From NCBI GenBank assembly GCA_964576515.1, contig CAZNUW010000001.1, positions 1 through 64,000 on the forward strand: 64,000 nucleotides of DNA. The letters are read 5' to 3'. This DNA comes from SHVO01 sp964576515 (GTDB lineage: Bacteria; Pseudomonadota; Alphaproteobacteria; Rhodospirillales; Rhodospirillaceae). The first letter of the stretch is position 1. Each line of letters opens with the position of its first letter. This document shows, piece by piece, positions 49,203 through 60,376 of the stretch. The notes beneath the pieces are model-generated. The model was given only the letters and a program-made list of their open reading frames with translations, had not been told where the DNA came from and searched no databases. Both the position numbers and the translations under genes were made by a program.

Positions 49203-50597
49203 ATGGTCCCTACTCCTCTTTACGCGGGCGAACGCGTCGTCGTGATGGGCCTCGGAAAGTCCGGCCTGTCCGCGGCCGCGTCGTTGCGCGCGAGCGGAGC
49301 CGAGGTTCAGGTCTGGGACGACACACCCGCCCAAGTGAAGGAAGGCGCCGCGCGCGGCTTCAGCGTCCTCAACGACGATGCCAACCTCAGCGATGTGCGC
49401 GCGCTGGTTTGGAGTCCCGGCATTCCGCACACGCTGCCGAAGGCGCATCCGCTGGCCGTCCGCGCCCGCGCCGCGGGCCTCGCGTTGACGTGCGACGTCG
49501 ACCTTCTGGTGGAAGCGCAGCCGGACGCCGCCGTCATCGGCATCACCGGCACAAACGGGAAGTCCACGACGACGGCCTTGACGGCCCACGTCTTCCAGAG
49601 CGCCGGACGCAAGACCGCCGTCGGCGGTAACATCGGCATTCCCGCCTTGGAACTTGAGCCGCTCGGCCGCGACGGCACATATGTCCTGGAGCTGTCGTCG
49701 TATCAGCTCGAACTGGTGCCGCACCTTCACTGCGACACGGCCGTCCTTCTGAACATCACGCCCGACCACCTCGACCGGCACGGCGGCCTTGAGGGCTACA
49801 TCGCCGCCAAGCGCCGGATTTTCGCAAATCAACGCGCGCCCCGCGCCGCCGTCATCGGCGTCGACGATCCGCACAGCGCGGCGCTTCACGACGCCCTGCG
49901 CCAGGACGGCGCGCACAAGGTGATCCCGATTTCCGTGCACACATCGGTAACCAACGGCTTCTTTGTCGAGGACGGCATCCTCGTGGACGCGACGGGAACG
50001 CGCGTGAAGGCCGTCGTCGACCTCAAGACCATCGCCCGCCTGCCCGGCGCTCACAATTGGCAGAACGCGGCGGCGGTCGCGGCGATCGCCCACGCACATG
50101 GCCTCTCGCATGACGATCTGGTGTCGGGTCTGAAGACGTTCCCCGGCCTCAAGCATCGCCAGGAACTGGTCGCCACGGTCGACAACGTATCCTTCGTGAA
50201 CGACAGCAAGGCGACCAACGCCGACGCCGCGGAAAAAGCTTTGCAGTGCTACAACAACATTTATTGGATCGCGGGCGGGGTCGCCAAGGAAGGCGGCATC
50301 GCCTCCCTCGCGCCCTTGTTCCAGCGCATCCGCCACGCCTTCCTGATCGGCGAAGCCGCGAAGGACTTCGCCGCCACGCTGGATGGCAAGGCGCCGTTCA
50401 CCGTGTACAAAGATATGGAAAGCGCGATCCGGGACGCCGGAACCATGGCGCTGAAAGAAAACCGCGCGGGCGCGACGGTCCTGTTGTCGCCGGCCTGCGC
50501 CTCCTTCGACATGTTCAAGAATTTCGAGCAGCGCGGCGACCTCTTCCGCGAGGAAGTCCTGTCGTTGTGGCCGCCCGCAGGTAAGGCGTCACCATGA
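49203..50597 (+). CDS. murD: UDP-MurNAc-L-Ala:D-Glu ligase
   Basis: A 464-residue Mur ligase that adds D-glutamate. It begins MVPTPLYAGERVVVMGLGKS, has GITGTNGKSTTTALTAH, the family stretch ELSSYQLE and NITPDHLDRHG, and NDSKATNADAAEKAL near the C-terminus. ATG 49203 is chosen; the open frame extends upstream inside mraY and is not used. It overlaps ftsW by 4 bases. Confidence 0.96.
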   Translation: MVPTPLYAGERVVVMGLGKSGLSAAASLRASGAEVQVWDDTPAQVKEGAARGFSVLNDDANLSDVRALVWSPGIPHTLPKAHPLAVRARAAGLALTCDVDLLVEAQPDAAVIGITGTNGKSTTTALTAHVFQSAGRKTAVGGNIGIPALELEPLGRDGTYVLELSSYQLELVPHLHCDTAVLLNITPDHLDRHGGLEGYIAAKRRIFANQRAPRAAVIGVDDPHSAALHDALRQDGAHKVIPISVHTSVTNGFFVEDGILVDATGTRVKAVVDLKTIARLPGAHNWQNAAAVAAIAHAHGLSHDDLVSGLKTFPGLKHRQELVATVDNVSFVNDSKATNADAAEKALQCYNNIYWIAGGVAKEGGIASLAPLFQRIRHAFLIGEAAKDFAATLDGKAPFTVYKDMESAIRDAGTMALKENRAGATVLLSPACASFDMFKNFEQRGDLFREEVLSLWPPAGKASP

Positions 50598-51730
50598 CCG
50601 CCCGCACAATCACGCGTTTGGATACAAGCACCGTCGGCCGCTGGTGGTGGACCGTCGACAAATGGATGCTGGCCGCAACCGTGCTCCTGATCGGCATCGG
50701 CATCATCCTCAATTTCGCGGCCGGCCCGCCCGCCGCCGAACGCATCGGCGCGGCAACGTTCCACTTCGTGCGCAAGCAGATGGTGTTCCTGCCGCTGGCG
50801 TTGCTGGTGATGTTCGCGATCTCGCTGATGACGCCGGTGCAGATCCGTCGCTTCGCTGCTCTCGGCTTCCTGGCGACCGGCGTCATGATGCTCCTGACGC
50901 TTCTGATCGGCGACGACATCAACGGCGCGCGGCGTTGGCTGTCGCTGGGCCCGATCCACTTCGGCCAACCGTCCGAGTTCGTGAAGCCGTTCTTCGCGGT
51001 GGTGTCCGCGTGGATGTTCGCCGAGCACAAGATGCGCGAAGACTTCCCCGGTAACGTCATCGCGCTCGGCATGCTGGCGGCTGTCGTGCTCGTCCTTCTG
51101 AACCAGCCCGATATCGGTATGACCCTCGTTGTGTCGGCGGTGTGGTGCGCGCAGTTCTTTATCGCGGGCCTTCCGATCTTCTGGGTGATCCTGATCGTGA
51201 TCTTGGGCCTGGTTTCGGCGGTGGGCGCCTATTTCACGTTCGATCACGTCGCCAGCCGCGTCGATCGCTTCCTCGATCCGTCGAGCGGCGACACCTATCA
51301 AGTCACGCAAGCGATGCGCGCGTTCCAGCAAGGCGGCCTGTTCGGCCGCGGCCCCGGTGAAGGCCGCGTCAAGGAAGCCCTGCCCGACGCGCACACGGAT
51401 TTCATCTTCGCCGTCGCCGGCGAGGAATTCGGCGTCTTCCTGTGCCTGCTCATCGTCGCTCTGTTCGCCTTCATCGTTATCCGCGCGCTCACCAAGGCAA
51501 TGAAGGAAGAGAACCTGTTTGTTCTTCTGGCCGTCGGTGGCCTCGCGGTGCAATTCGGCCTGCAGGCCATGATCAACATGGCGTCCAGCCTTCACATGAT
51601 GCCCACCAAGGGCATGACCCTGCCCTTCATCTCGTACGGCGGATCGTCGCTTGTGGCCCTTGGGGTCGCGACCGGAATGATCCTCGCATTGACGCGCCGC
51701 CGCCGCGATCCGGAGGGCCGCAGCCTATGA
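50594..51730 (+). CDS. ftsW: Septal peptidoglycan glycosyltransferase FtsW
   Basis: A 378-residue SEDS-family polymerase with ten hydrophobic segments. Conserved parts are GDDINGARRWLSLGPIHFGQ (SEDS signature with Arg-Trp), PSEFVKPFFAVV, LNQPDIGMT (catalytic Asp region) and PTKGMTLPFISYGGSS. It makes septal glycan strands with FtsI. It overlaps murG by 4 bases. Confidence 0.96.
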   Translation: MTARTITRLDTSTVGRWWWTVDKWMLAATVLLIGIGIILNFAAGPPAAERIGAATFHFVRKQMVFLPLALLVMFAISLMTPVQIRRFAALGFLATGVMMLLTLLIGDDINGARRWLSLGPIHFGQPSEFVKPFFAVVSAWMFAEHKMREDFPGNVIALGMLAAVVLVLLNQPDIGMTLVVSAVWCAQFFIAGLPIFWVILIVILGLVSAVGAYFTFDHVASRVDRFLDPSSGDTYQVTQAMRAFQQGGLFGRGPGEGRVKEALPDAHTDFIFAVAGEEFGVFLCLLIVALFAFIVIRALTKAMKEENLFVLLAVGGLAVQFGLQAMINMASSLHMMPTKGMTLPFISYGGSSLVALGVATGMILALTRRRRDPEGRSL

Positions 51731-52905
51731 GTCCGAAACGTATGCCTCACTTTGTTGTCCTGGCCGCCGGCGGCACCGGCGGACATGTGTTCCCCGCCGA
51801 AGCCCTCGCGCAGGAGCTGATCGCGCGCGGTCACCGCCTCGCGCTCATCACCGACAAGCGCGGCGCGGCCTATGGCGGGACGCTGGGGAGCATCGAGACC
51901 CATCACATCACCGCCGGCAGCATCGCGGGCCAAGGCTTGCTGGGACGTGTCAAAGGCCTGGTGAACATGGGCGTGGGCGTTTTACAGGCGAAGAAGTTGC
52001 TGGAGACGATGAAGCCTGAAGCCGTGGTGGGTTTCGGCGGCTATGCCGCCGCGCCGACTGTGGTTGCCGCGCTCCAGCTCGGCCTGCCGACGGTCATCCA
52101 TGAACAGAACGCGGTGCTGGGCCTCGCCAACCGCCTGCTCGCCGGAAAAGTAGATCACGTCTGCACGTCCTATGAACTCGCGAAGAAGCCGCCGAAGGAC
52201 GCGCGCCTGACCCGTACCGGCATGCCTGTGCGCCCGGCCATCGTCGCGACCGGTTACACGCCCTATCATGCGCCGGACGCCGAGGGCCCGATCCGCCTTC
52301 TGATTCTGGGCGGCAGCCAGGGCGCGCGCGTTTTCAGCGACGTCATTCCCGCGGCCGTCAAGCTGCTGCCGTTCGACCTGCGCCGCCGCCTTGAAATCTC
52401 GCAACAGAGCCGCCCCGAGGAACTGGATCGCACGCACCAGGCCTATGTGGGTTCGGACGCGCACGTTCAACTGCGCCACTTCTTCGACAACGTGCCGGAA
52501 CTTCTGGGGAAGGCCCACCTTCTCATTTCGCGCTCGGGCGCTTCCACCGTGGCCGAAGTGAGCGCGGCCGGGCGGCCGTCGCTCCTGATCCCGTATCCCT
52601 TCGCGGCCGACGATCATCAGAGCGCCAACGCCCGCACGCTCGAAACCGCCGGCGGCGGTTGGACGATGCCGCAGAACCGCTTCACGCCGGAAACCCTCGC
52701 CGAACAACTCGTGCGCCTGTTGACGCAACCGCAACTGCTGGCGGATGCGGCCCAGGCCGCCGCCGCTTTTGCGATTCCGGACGCGGCCAACAGGCTCGCA
52801 AACGTCATTACCAGCATCCTTCAGGGCGAGACCGAGACGCGCGCCAAAGCCGGCGCGGCGCAGACGTCCGCCACGACGCACACTATGAACAGAGGAGCCG
52901 CTTAA
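51727..52905 (+). CDS. murG: UDP-GlcNAc:lipid I glycosyltransferase
   Basis: A 392-residue GT28 transferase that makes lipid II at the inner face of the membrane. It has the Gly-rich GGTGGHVFPAEALA, VVGFGGYAAAPT, the GGSQGARVFSD loop and SRSGASTVAEVSAAGRP with the C-terminal donor-binding site. It starts MSPKRMPHFVVLAAGGTGGH at 51727, overlapping the ftsW stop. The tail ends with a short Ala/Thr-rich extension. Confidence 0.96.
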   Translation: MSPKRMPHFVVLAAGGTGGHVFPAEALAQELIARGHRLALITDKRGAAYGGTLGSIETHHITAGSIAGQGLLGRVKGLVNMGVGVLQAKKLLETMKPEAVVGFGGYAAAPTVVAALQLGLPTVIHEQNAVLGLANRLLAGKVDHVCTSYELAKKPPKDARLTRTGMPVRPAIVATGYTPYHAPDAEGPIRLLILGGSQGARVFSDVIPAAVKLLPFDLRRRLEISQQSRPEELDRTHQAYVGSDAHVQLRHFFDNVPELLGKAHLLISRSGASTVAEVSAAGRPSLLIPYPFAADDHQSANARTLETAGGGWTMPQNRFTPETLAEQLVRLLTQPQLLADAAQAAAAFAIPDAANRLANVITSILQGETETRAKAGAAQTSATTHTMNRGAA

Positions 52906-52906
52906 G

Positions 52907-54325
52907 ATGCAGTCCATGCCGCTCGACATCGGCATCATTCACTTCGTCGGCATCGGCGGCATCGGCATGTCCGGGATCGCCGAGGTTATGCACAACCTCG
53001 GCTATCAGGTCCAAGGCACCGACATCGCCCAGAATGCGAACGTCGATCGTTTGCGCTCGCTGGGAATCCGCATTGAAGTGGGACACCGCGCCGAAAATCT
53101 CGGCGACGCGCGTGTCATCGTCACCTCGTCCGCGGTAAAGGCGGACAACCCGGAAGTCCTGGCCGCCCGCAAGGCCATGCTGCCCATCGTCCGCCGGGCC
53201 GAGATGCTGGCCGAACTGATGCGTCTCAAGTGGTCGGTGGCCGTCGGCGGCACGCACGGCAAGACGACGACGACATCCCTTGTCGCGACCGTCCTCGACG
53301 CCGCCGGTCTGGACCCGACCGTCATCAACGGCGGCATCATCAACGCCTACGGCACCAATGCCAGACGAGGTGAAGGCGAATGGATGGTGGTGGAAGCCGA
53401 CGAGTCCGACGGCACGTTCACCCGCCTGCCCGCGACCATCGCGGTCGTCACGAACATCGATCCCGAACACCTGGATTTCTACAAGGAGTTCGCGAAGGTG
53501 AAGGAAGCGTTCCGCACCTTCGTCGTGTCGATCCCGTTCTACGGCTTCGGCGTATTGTGCATCGACCACCCGGAAGTTCAGGCGCTGCTGCCGCAACTGA
53601 CCGACCGCAAGATCATCACCTACGGCCTGAGCCCGGCCGCCCAGGTGCGCGGGATGAACCTGGTTCTCGACACCAACGGCGCGCGCTTCGACGCAGCCCT
53701 GACCGACCGCGTAACCGGCGGCGAACGCGTCATCAAGGATATCCGCCTGACGATGTACGGTCAGCACAACGTGCTGAACGCCCTGGCGGCGGTATCGGTC
53801 GCCGCGGAAATGGGCATCGCCGACGAGGTGATCCGCGAAGGCCTCGCGCGCTTCACCGGCGTGAAGCGCCGCTTCACCCGCGTGGGTGAAGCCGGCGGCA
53901 TCACAGTGATCGACGACTACGGCCATCACCCGGTTGAGATCGCCGCCGTGCTGAAAGCCGCGCGCCAGGCGACGCAGGGCCGCGTGGTCGCCGTCGTGCA
54001 GCCGCACCGCTATTCGCGCCTGCAGTCGCTGTTCGCGGAATTCTGTCAGTGCTTCAACGACGCCGATCATGTCGTCGTCGCCGACGTTTATCCTGCCGGC
54101 GAACAGCCCATCCCGAACATCGACCGCGACGCCCTGATCAACGGCCTGCATGCGCACGGCCACCGGGCGGTGACCGCGTTGATTTCGCCGAAGCACCTCG
54201 CCGCCGTGATCGACGACATCGCCAAGCCCGGCGACATCGTTGTCTGCCTTGGCGCGGGCAACATCACCGCCTGGGCGCACGCCCTGCCCGCCGACCTCGC
54301 CACGATCCAACGGGGTAAGGCATGA
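52907..54325 (+). CDS. murC: UDP-MurNAc:L-alanine ligase
   Basis: A 472-residue Mur ligase that adds the first amino acid. FVGIGGIGMSGIAEVMHNLG is the Rossmann start, GGTHGKTTTTSLVA the ATP loop, EADESDGTF and NIDPEHLDFY the conserved central part, and DDYGHHPVEIAAVL the C-terminal domain. GAGGAG precedes the ATG; the gap to murG is one base. It overlaps murB by 4 bases. Confidence 0.97.
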   Translation: MQSMPLDIGIIHFVGIGGIGMSGIAEVMHNLGYQVQGTDIAQNANVDRLRSLGIRIEVGHRAENLGDARVIVTSSAVKADNPEVLAARKAMLPIVRRAEMLAELMRLKWSVAVGGTHGKTTTTSLVATVLDAAGLDPTVINGGIINAYGTNARRGEGEWMVVEADESDGTFTRLPATIAVVTNIDPEHLDFYKEFAKVKEAFRTFVVSIPFYGFGVLCIDHPEVQALLPQLTDRKIITYGLSPAAQVRGMNLVLDTNGARFDAALTDRVTGGERVIKDIRLTMYGQHNVLNALAAVSVAAEMGIADEVIREGLARFTGVKRRFTRVGEAGGITVIDDYGHHPVEIAAVLKAARQATQGRVVAVVQPHRYSRLQSLFAEFCQCFNDADHVVVADVYPAGEQPIPNIDRDALINGLHAHGHRAVTALISPKHLAAVIDDIAKPGDIVVCLGAGNITAWAHALPADLATIQRGKA

Positions 54326-55278
54326 TGGCAGCGCGGCGCATCCGCACCGATCTGGCTGAACGCCTGCCGCAGGTCCGCGGCCGGTACGACGTCATGGCCG
54401 ACCTCGGCCGCATGACGTGGTTCCGCGTGGGCGGGCCCGCGGAAGTGCTGTTCTCGCCGGCCGACGTGGAAGACCTCGCCGCGTTCCTGAAGGGCAAACC
54501 GGACGACGTGCCCGTACACGTCATCGGCCTGGGCTCGAACATGCTGGTGCGCGACGGCGGCGTGCCGGGCGTCGTGATCCATCTTGGAAAGCCCTTCTGC
54601 GGCATCACCACTGAAGGCATGAATGTCCGCTGCGGCGCGGGCGCCGTCGACGCGACGGTGGCGACGGCCGCGCGCGATGCGTCCATCGCCGGACTTGAAT
54701 TCTTGACCGGGATCCCCGGCACCATCGGCGGCGCGCTGCGGATGAACGCGGGCGCCTACGGCCGCGAGATCAAGGACGTGTTCGTCAGCGCGACCACGCT
54801 GGACGCCGCGGGCGGCATTCACCAGTTGACCGGCGCCGACATGGGCTTCTCGTACCGCCACAGCGACGTCGCCGACGATTGGATTTTCGTCGGCGCGGAA
54901 CTTCAAGGCGTCGAAGGCAATCAGGACGTCATCACCGCGCGCATCCGCGAAATCCGCTCCGAGCGTGAACAAACGCAACCGACGCAGGCGCGCACGGGCG
55001 GCTCCACCTTCGCCAATCCGCCGGGATCGAAGGCCTGGGCGCTTGTGGACGCCGCCGGCTGCCGCGGCCTGGTGCGCGGCGGCGCGCAGATTTCCCACAA
55101 GCACGCGAACTTCCTCATCAACACCGGCACGGCGACCGCCGCCGATCTTGAGGGTCTGGGCGAGGAAGTGCGCAAACGCGTGAAGGATCATTCCGGCGTC
55201 GATCTGATCTGGGAAGTCCGCCGCATCGGCGTTTCACCCGACGATCCCGCCGCCTTGCTGCGAGGGACGCGCCAATGA
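54322..55278 (+). CDS. murB: UDP-N-acetylenolpyruvoylglucosamine reductase
   Basis: A 318-residue FAD enzyme that forms UDP-MurNAc. Features are TWFRVGGPAEVL, IGLGSNMLVRDGG (FAD phosphate binding), GIPGTIGGALRMNAGAYG and GGSTFANPPGSKAW with the catalytic Ser. Length and order suit the type found in alphaproteobacteria. It overlaps murC and ddl by 4 bases each. Confidence 0.96.
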   Translation: MMAARRIRTDLAERLPQVRGRYDVMADLGRMTWFRVGGPAEVLFSPADVEDLAAFLKGKPDDVPVHVIGLGSNMLVRDGGVPGVVIHLGKPFCGITTEGMNVRCGAGAVDATVATAARDASIAGLEFLTGIPGTIGGALRMNAGAYGREIKDVFVSATTLDAAGGIHQLTGADMGFSYRHSDVADDWIFVGAELQGVEGNQDVITARIREIRSEREQTQPTQARTGGSTFANPPGSKAWALVDAAGCRGLVRGGAQISHKHANFLINTGTATAADLEGLGEEVRKRVKDHSGVDLIWEVRRIGVSPDDPAALLRGTRQ

Positions 55279-56198
55279 AACGTCCGTCGTCCATCAAACG
55301 CATCGCCGTGCTCTACGGCGGATTCTCGAAGGAACGCGACGTGTCGCTGGTTTCGGGCGGCGGGGCGGCGCGCGCGCTGGCGTCCAAAGGCTTCGACGTC
55401 ACCAAGATCGACGTGCCGCGCGACATGGCCGCGCTCATCGCCCAGCTCACGGTCGCGAAACCGGACGTCGTGTTCAATGCCTTGCATGGCCGCTACGGCG
55501 AAGACGGCTGCATCCAGGGCCTCCTCGACATGATGGCCCTGCCCTACACCAACTCCGGTCGCCTCGCCTCGGCGGTCGCCATGGACAAGCCGGCGGCGAA
55601 GCGCATGTTCGCCGCGGCCGGGATCCGCGTCGCCGAAGAAAGGCTCGTGACCGTCGCGGAAGCCGAACGCGGCGACGTCATGGAACGTCCTTATGTCCTG
55701 AAGCCTTTCGACGAAGGCTCCAGCGTCGGCGTGAAGATCGTACGCGCCGGCGACAACCATCCCCCACTCGACGATCTTGGCCTCGGCCAGGACGACCTGA
55801 TCATGGCCGAACGCTTCATCCCCGGCCGCGAAGTCACCGTCGCCGTCATGGGCGACCGCGCGCTGGCGGTGACCGAGATCACAACCGAGCGCGACTTCTA
55901 CGATTACGAGGCCAAGTACGCCACGGGCGGATCGCGTCACGTTCTGCCCGCGCAGCTTCCCCGCGCCCAGTACGACAAAGCCATGGAGCTTGCGGTGACC
56001 GCGCACAAAGCGCTCGGCTGCCGCGGCGTGTCGCGCGCGGACCTGCGCCTGGATGGCGACACTTTCTTCATGCTGGAGGTCAACACCCAGCCGGGCCTGA
56101 CCCCCACCTCGCTCGTGCCCGAGCAGGCGGCGCACGTCGGCCTGTCGTTTGAAGACCTGATGACCTGGATGGTGGAGAACGCCGCATGCGACGCTTAG
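55275..56198 (+). CDS. ddl: D-alanine-D-alanine ligase
   Basis: A 307-residue ATP-grasp enzyme. It begins IKRIAVLYGGFSKERDVSLV, has ALHGRYGEDGCIQGLLDMM, KPFDEGSSVGVKIV and the metal-binding EVNTQPGLTPTSLVPEQA. It provides the dipeptide that MurF adds. It overlaps murB by 4 and ftsQ by 13 bases. Confidence 0.96.
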   Translation: MKRPSSIKRIAVLYGGFSKERDVSLVSGGGAARALASKGFDVTKIDVPRDMAALIAQLTVAKPDVVFNALHGRYGEDGCIQGLLDMMALPYTNSGRLASAVAMDKPAAKRMFAAAGIRVAEERLVTVAEAERGDVMERPYVLKPFDEGSSVGVKIVRAGDNHPPLDDLGLGQDDLIMAERFIPGREVTVAVMGDRALAVTEITTERDFYDYEAKYATGGSRHVLPAQLPRAQYDKAMELAVTAHKALGCRGVSRADLRLDGDTFFMLEVNTQPGLTPTSLVPEQAAHVGLSFEDLMTWMVENAACDA

Positions 56199-57007
56199 TC
56201 CTCCGCGCTGCCGCCGCCACGGCCGCCCTCGGCGCGATTGCCGCGGTCGTGAAGTTCACGCCGCTGCCCGAATTTTGGGCAAACACATCGGCTGCGGCGG
56301 AAACCGCGTTCGTGGACGTCAGCGCCGCGGTCGGGTTCCGCCTGGAAGCCTTGACGGTCGAAGGCCGCGCGATGACCGCGCGCGAAGACCTTTTGGGCGC
56401 GCTCGACGCCGAAGCCGGCACGCCGATCGCCGGCATCGACGTCATCAAGGCGAAGGCGAACGTGGAAGCCCTGCCCTGGGTGCGCAACGCGAAGATCGAA
56501 CGCCGCCTGCCGGGCACGATCCACATCATCCTCGAGGAACGCATGCCCTATGCCCTGTGGCAGAGAGGCGAACGCTACACCCTCGTCGATCACGAAGGAC
56601 ACCTGATTGTCGACGTCCCCACATCCGCGCACCGCCTGCCCTTGATCGTCGGTGCTGATGCCCCGGCCAACGCGGCGGCGCTGTTCGAGGCCCTGAAGGC
56701 GGAACCGGAACTGGCCTCGCGCGTTCATGCAGCGGTACGGGTTGGGGCGCGGCGCTGGAACATCTATCTCGACGCCTATGAAGGCGGGATCACCGTTCGG
56801 CTTCCGGAAGAGCATATGGCGGCGGCCTGGACACGCCTCGGCGCGCTTCAGCGCGAACACAAGATTTTACAGCGCGACCTCGAATTCATCGACCTGCGCC
56901 TGGACAGCCAGCTCATCGTCCGCCTGCGCACACCGCCGGATGCGAAGACGCCGGCGACGGCCAAACTACCAAAACTGCCGGCGGTGCCGGTGAAACAAAG
57001 CCTTTAG
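56186..57007 (+). CDS. ftsQ: Cell division protein FtsQ
   Basis: A 273-residue bitopic membrane protein that scaffolds the divisome. A short helix at the N-terminus (VLRAAAATAALGAIAAVVKF) is followed by a POTRA domain (FRLEALTVEGRAMTAREDLLGAL, LPWVRNAKIERRLPGTIHI) and the beta domain (EERMPYALWQRGERYTLVDH, HKILQRDLEFIDLRLDSQLI). The short N-terminal cytoplasmic part differs from many alphaproteobacterial FtsQ proteins, where it is longer. Confidence 0.92.
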   Translation: MRRLVLRAAAATAALGAIAAVVKFTPLPEFWANTSAAAETAFVDVSAAVGFRLEALTVEGRAMTAREDLLGALDAEAGTPIAGIDVIKAKANVEALPWVRNAKIERRLPGTIHIILEERMPYALWQRGERYTLVDHEGHLIVDVPTSAHRLPLIVGADAPANAAALFEALKAEPELASRVHAAVRVGARRWNIYLDAYEGGITVRLPEEHMAAAWTRLGALQREHKILQRDLEFIDLRLDSQLIVRLRTPPDAKTPATAKLPKLPAVPVKQSL

Positions 57008-57030
57008 GAAAAAGGCAAAGGGGAATGATC

Positions 57031-58302
57031 ATGTTCGGTAAGGGAACCTTGGCGGGAGCAAATCCCATCGCCCCCAACAGCACGTTCGCCGCGCTGGATA
57101 TCGGCACGACGAAAGTGGCCTGCTTCATCGCCGAGATGGGCGAAGGCGAACTGCACATCACGGGCGCCGGGCACCACCGGGCGCGCGGCATGCGCAACGG
57201 ACAGGTCACCAACCTGGACGAGGCCGAAGCGTCCGTGCGCGCCGCCGTGGACGCCGCCGAGCAGATGGCCAACAGCCGGATCGACAAGGTTTTCGTGAAC
57301 GTGTCGTGCGGTGGGCCGCAATCGACGCGTGTGGACGTCGAACTGGCCGTCGCGGGGCATCAGATCCGGGACACCGACGTGCGTCGGGTGCTCGAGCACG
57401 GCAGCGCCCAGTACGATCCCATCGAACGCGAGCTGATCCACTGCATCCCGACCGGCTACTCCATCGACGGCGGGAACGGCATCATCGACCCGCGCGGCAT
57501 GTTCGGCGGCAAGCTCGGCGTGAACATTCACCTTGTGACCACAGCGGCCGGCCCCTCGCGCAACCTCGCCTCGGTGATCGAACGCTGCGACCTCGATATG
57601 GAAGATCGGGTCGTCTCGTCCTACGCCTCGGGTCTGGCTTGCCTCGTGGACGACGAGAAAGACCTGGGCGTCACGGTCATCGATATGGGCGGCGGCACCA
57701 CCTCGATCGCCGTTTTCATGGAAAGCCAGGTCGTTTACGTCGAAACCATCCCCGTGGGCGGCATGCACGTGACCGCCGATATCGCCAAGGGCCTGTCCAC
57801 CCCGGTCGCCCGCGCCGAACGGCTGAAGACGGTTTACGGCTCGGTCATGCAGGCGCCGGGCGATACCCGCGAGCTCCTGAAGGTCCCCCTCGTCGGCGAA
57901 GAGGACGAGGAAAGCGCCAATGAAATCCCGAAATCCCTGCTCATCCAGATCGTCCAGGCCCGGATCGAGGAAACCCTCGAGTTGGTGCGAAGCCACCTGG
58001 AAGCCTCCGGCTTCGCCAAGGCGGCCGGGCGGCGCGTCGTGCTGACCGGCGGCGCCAGCCAGTTGGAAGGCGTGCGCGATCTGGCCGAGCTGATTTTGGA
58101 CAAACAGGTTCGTCTGGGACGTCCGCGCATGATCCGCGGCCTGCCTGAGTCGATGTCGGGCCCCGCGTTCGCGACCGCCGCCGGTCTCTTGCGCTACGGC
58201 CTGCGTGAACACGTCGCACGACCCGACTACGCGGTGATGGACGCCGCCAAGAGCAAGAACAGCTTCGGCCGCATCGGACAGTGGTTGAAAGAGAACTTCT
58301 GA
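57031..58302 (+). CDS. ftsA: Cell division protein FtsA
   Basis: A 423-residue actin-like protein that anchors FtsZ to the membrane. Nucleotide-binding marks: AALDIGTTKVACFIAE, VIDMGGGTTSIAVF and VLTGGASQLEGVRDLAE. The C-terminus FGRIGQWLKENF is the amphipathic membrane-targeting helix. I prefer ATG 57031, 7 bases after AAAGGGG; ATG 57025 lies too close to it. It is 17-23 bases after ftsQ. Confidence 0.96.
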   Translation: MFGKGTLAGANPIAPNSTFAALDIGTTKVACFIAEMGEGELHITGAGHHRARGMRNGQVTNLDEAEASVRAAVDAAEQMANSRIDKVFVNVSCGGPQSTRVDVELAVAGHQIRDTDVRRVLEHGSAQYDPIERELIHCIPTGYSIDGGNGIIDPRGMFGGKLGVNIHLVTTAAGPSRNLASVIERCDLDMEDRVVSSYASGLACLVDDEKDLGVTVIDMGGGTTSIAVFMESQVVYVETIPVGGMHVTADIAKGLSTPVARAERLKTVYGSVMQAPGDTRELLKVPLVGEEDEESANEIPKSLLIQIVQARIEETLELVRSHLEASGFAKAAGRRVVLTGGASQLEGVRDLAELILDKQVRLGRPRMIRGLPESMSGPAFATAAGLLRYGLREHVARPDYAVMDAAKSKNSFGRIGQWLKENF

Positions 58303-58315
58303 GGCGTGACTCGCA

Positions 58316-58336
58316 GAAATGATGTACATTCATTTC
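58316..58336. promoter_or_regulatory. Palindrome in the ftsZ upstream region, next to a GANTC site
   Basis: A 21-base near-perfect inverted repeat with arms GAAATGA and TCATTTC around TGTACAT. GACTC, a CcrM-type methylation site, lies 4 bases before it (58308-58312). The pair is 14 bases after the ftsA stop and 147 bases before the ftsZ start. Confidence 0.5.
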
Positions 58337-58482
58337 CGTCTCGTCACTCCAAAGCAAAAACAAGAAACGGACCGATAACAAAGCAACGGACTTCCGAAAC
58401 AACAAAAACAAGAAAAACCATTCACAAATAAAAACAAACTTGAACCGTTGCTAACGAACAAAATGACATTTGGAGGCTGCAA
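58337..58482 (+). promoter_or_regulatory. A/C-rich leader of ftsZ
   Basis: About 146 bases very rich in A and C and poor in G, far below the GC content around it. The element CAAAAACAAGAAA occurs twice (58355-58367 and 58403-58415). No reading frame or stable hairpin is seen. It ends with GGAGG 7 bases before ATG. It probably serves as an unstructured leader for strong FtsZ translation. Confidence 0.6.
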
Positions 58483-60282
<1,800 letters not shown>

Positions 60283-60308
60283 GCCGAAAAGCGAAAGCCT
60301 ACAAATGC

Positions 60309-60362
60309 TCAGGGCGTGATCAGCAAAAGTGGAAACCGGTTTTGCAGCCGATCACGCCCTGA
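60309..60362. repeat. REP-like nested palindromic element
   Basis: A 54-base element with perfect 13-base outer arms (TCAGGGCGTGATC and GATCACGCCCTGA) and an inner palindrome GCAAAA...TTTTGC around GTGGAAACCGG. The inner part looks like intergenic palindromic repeats common in alphaproteobacterial genomes. It lies 26 bases after ftsZ. Confidence 0.7.
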
Positions 60363-60376
60363 TTCAAAAGAAGTAA

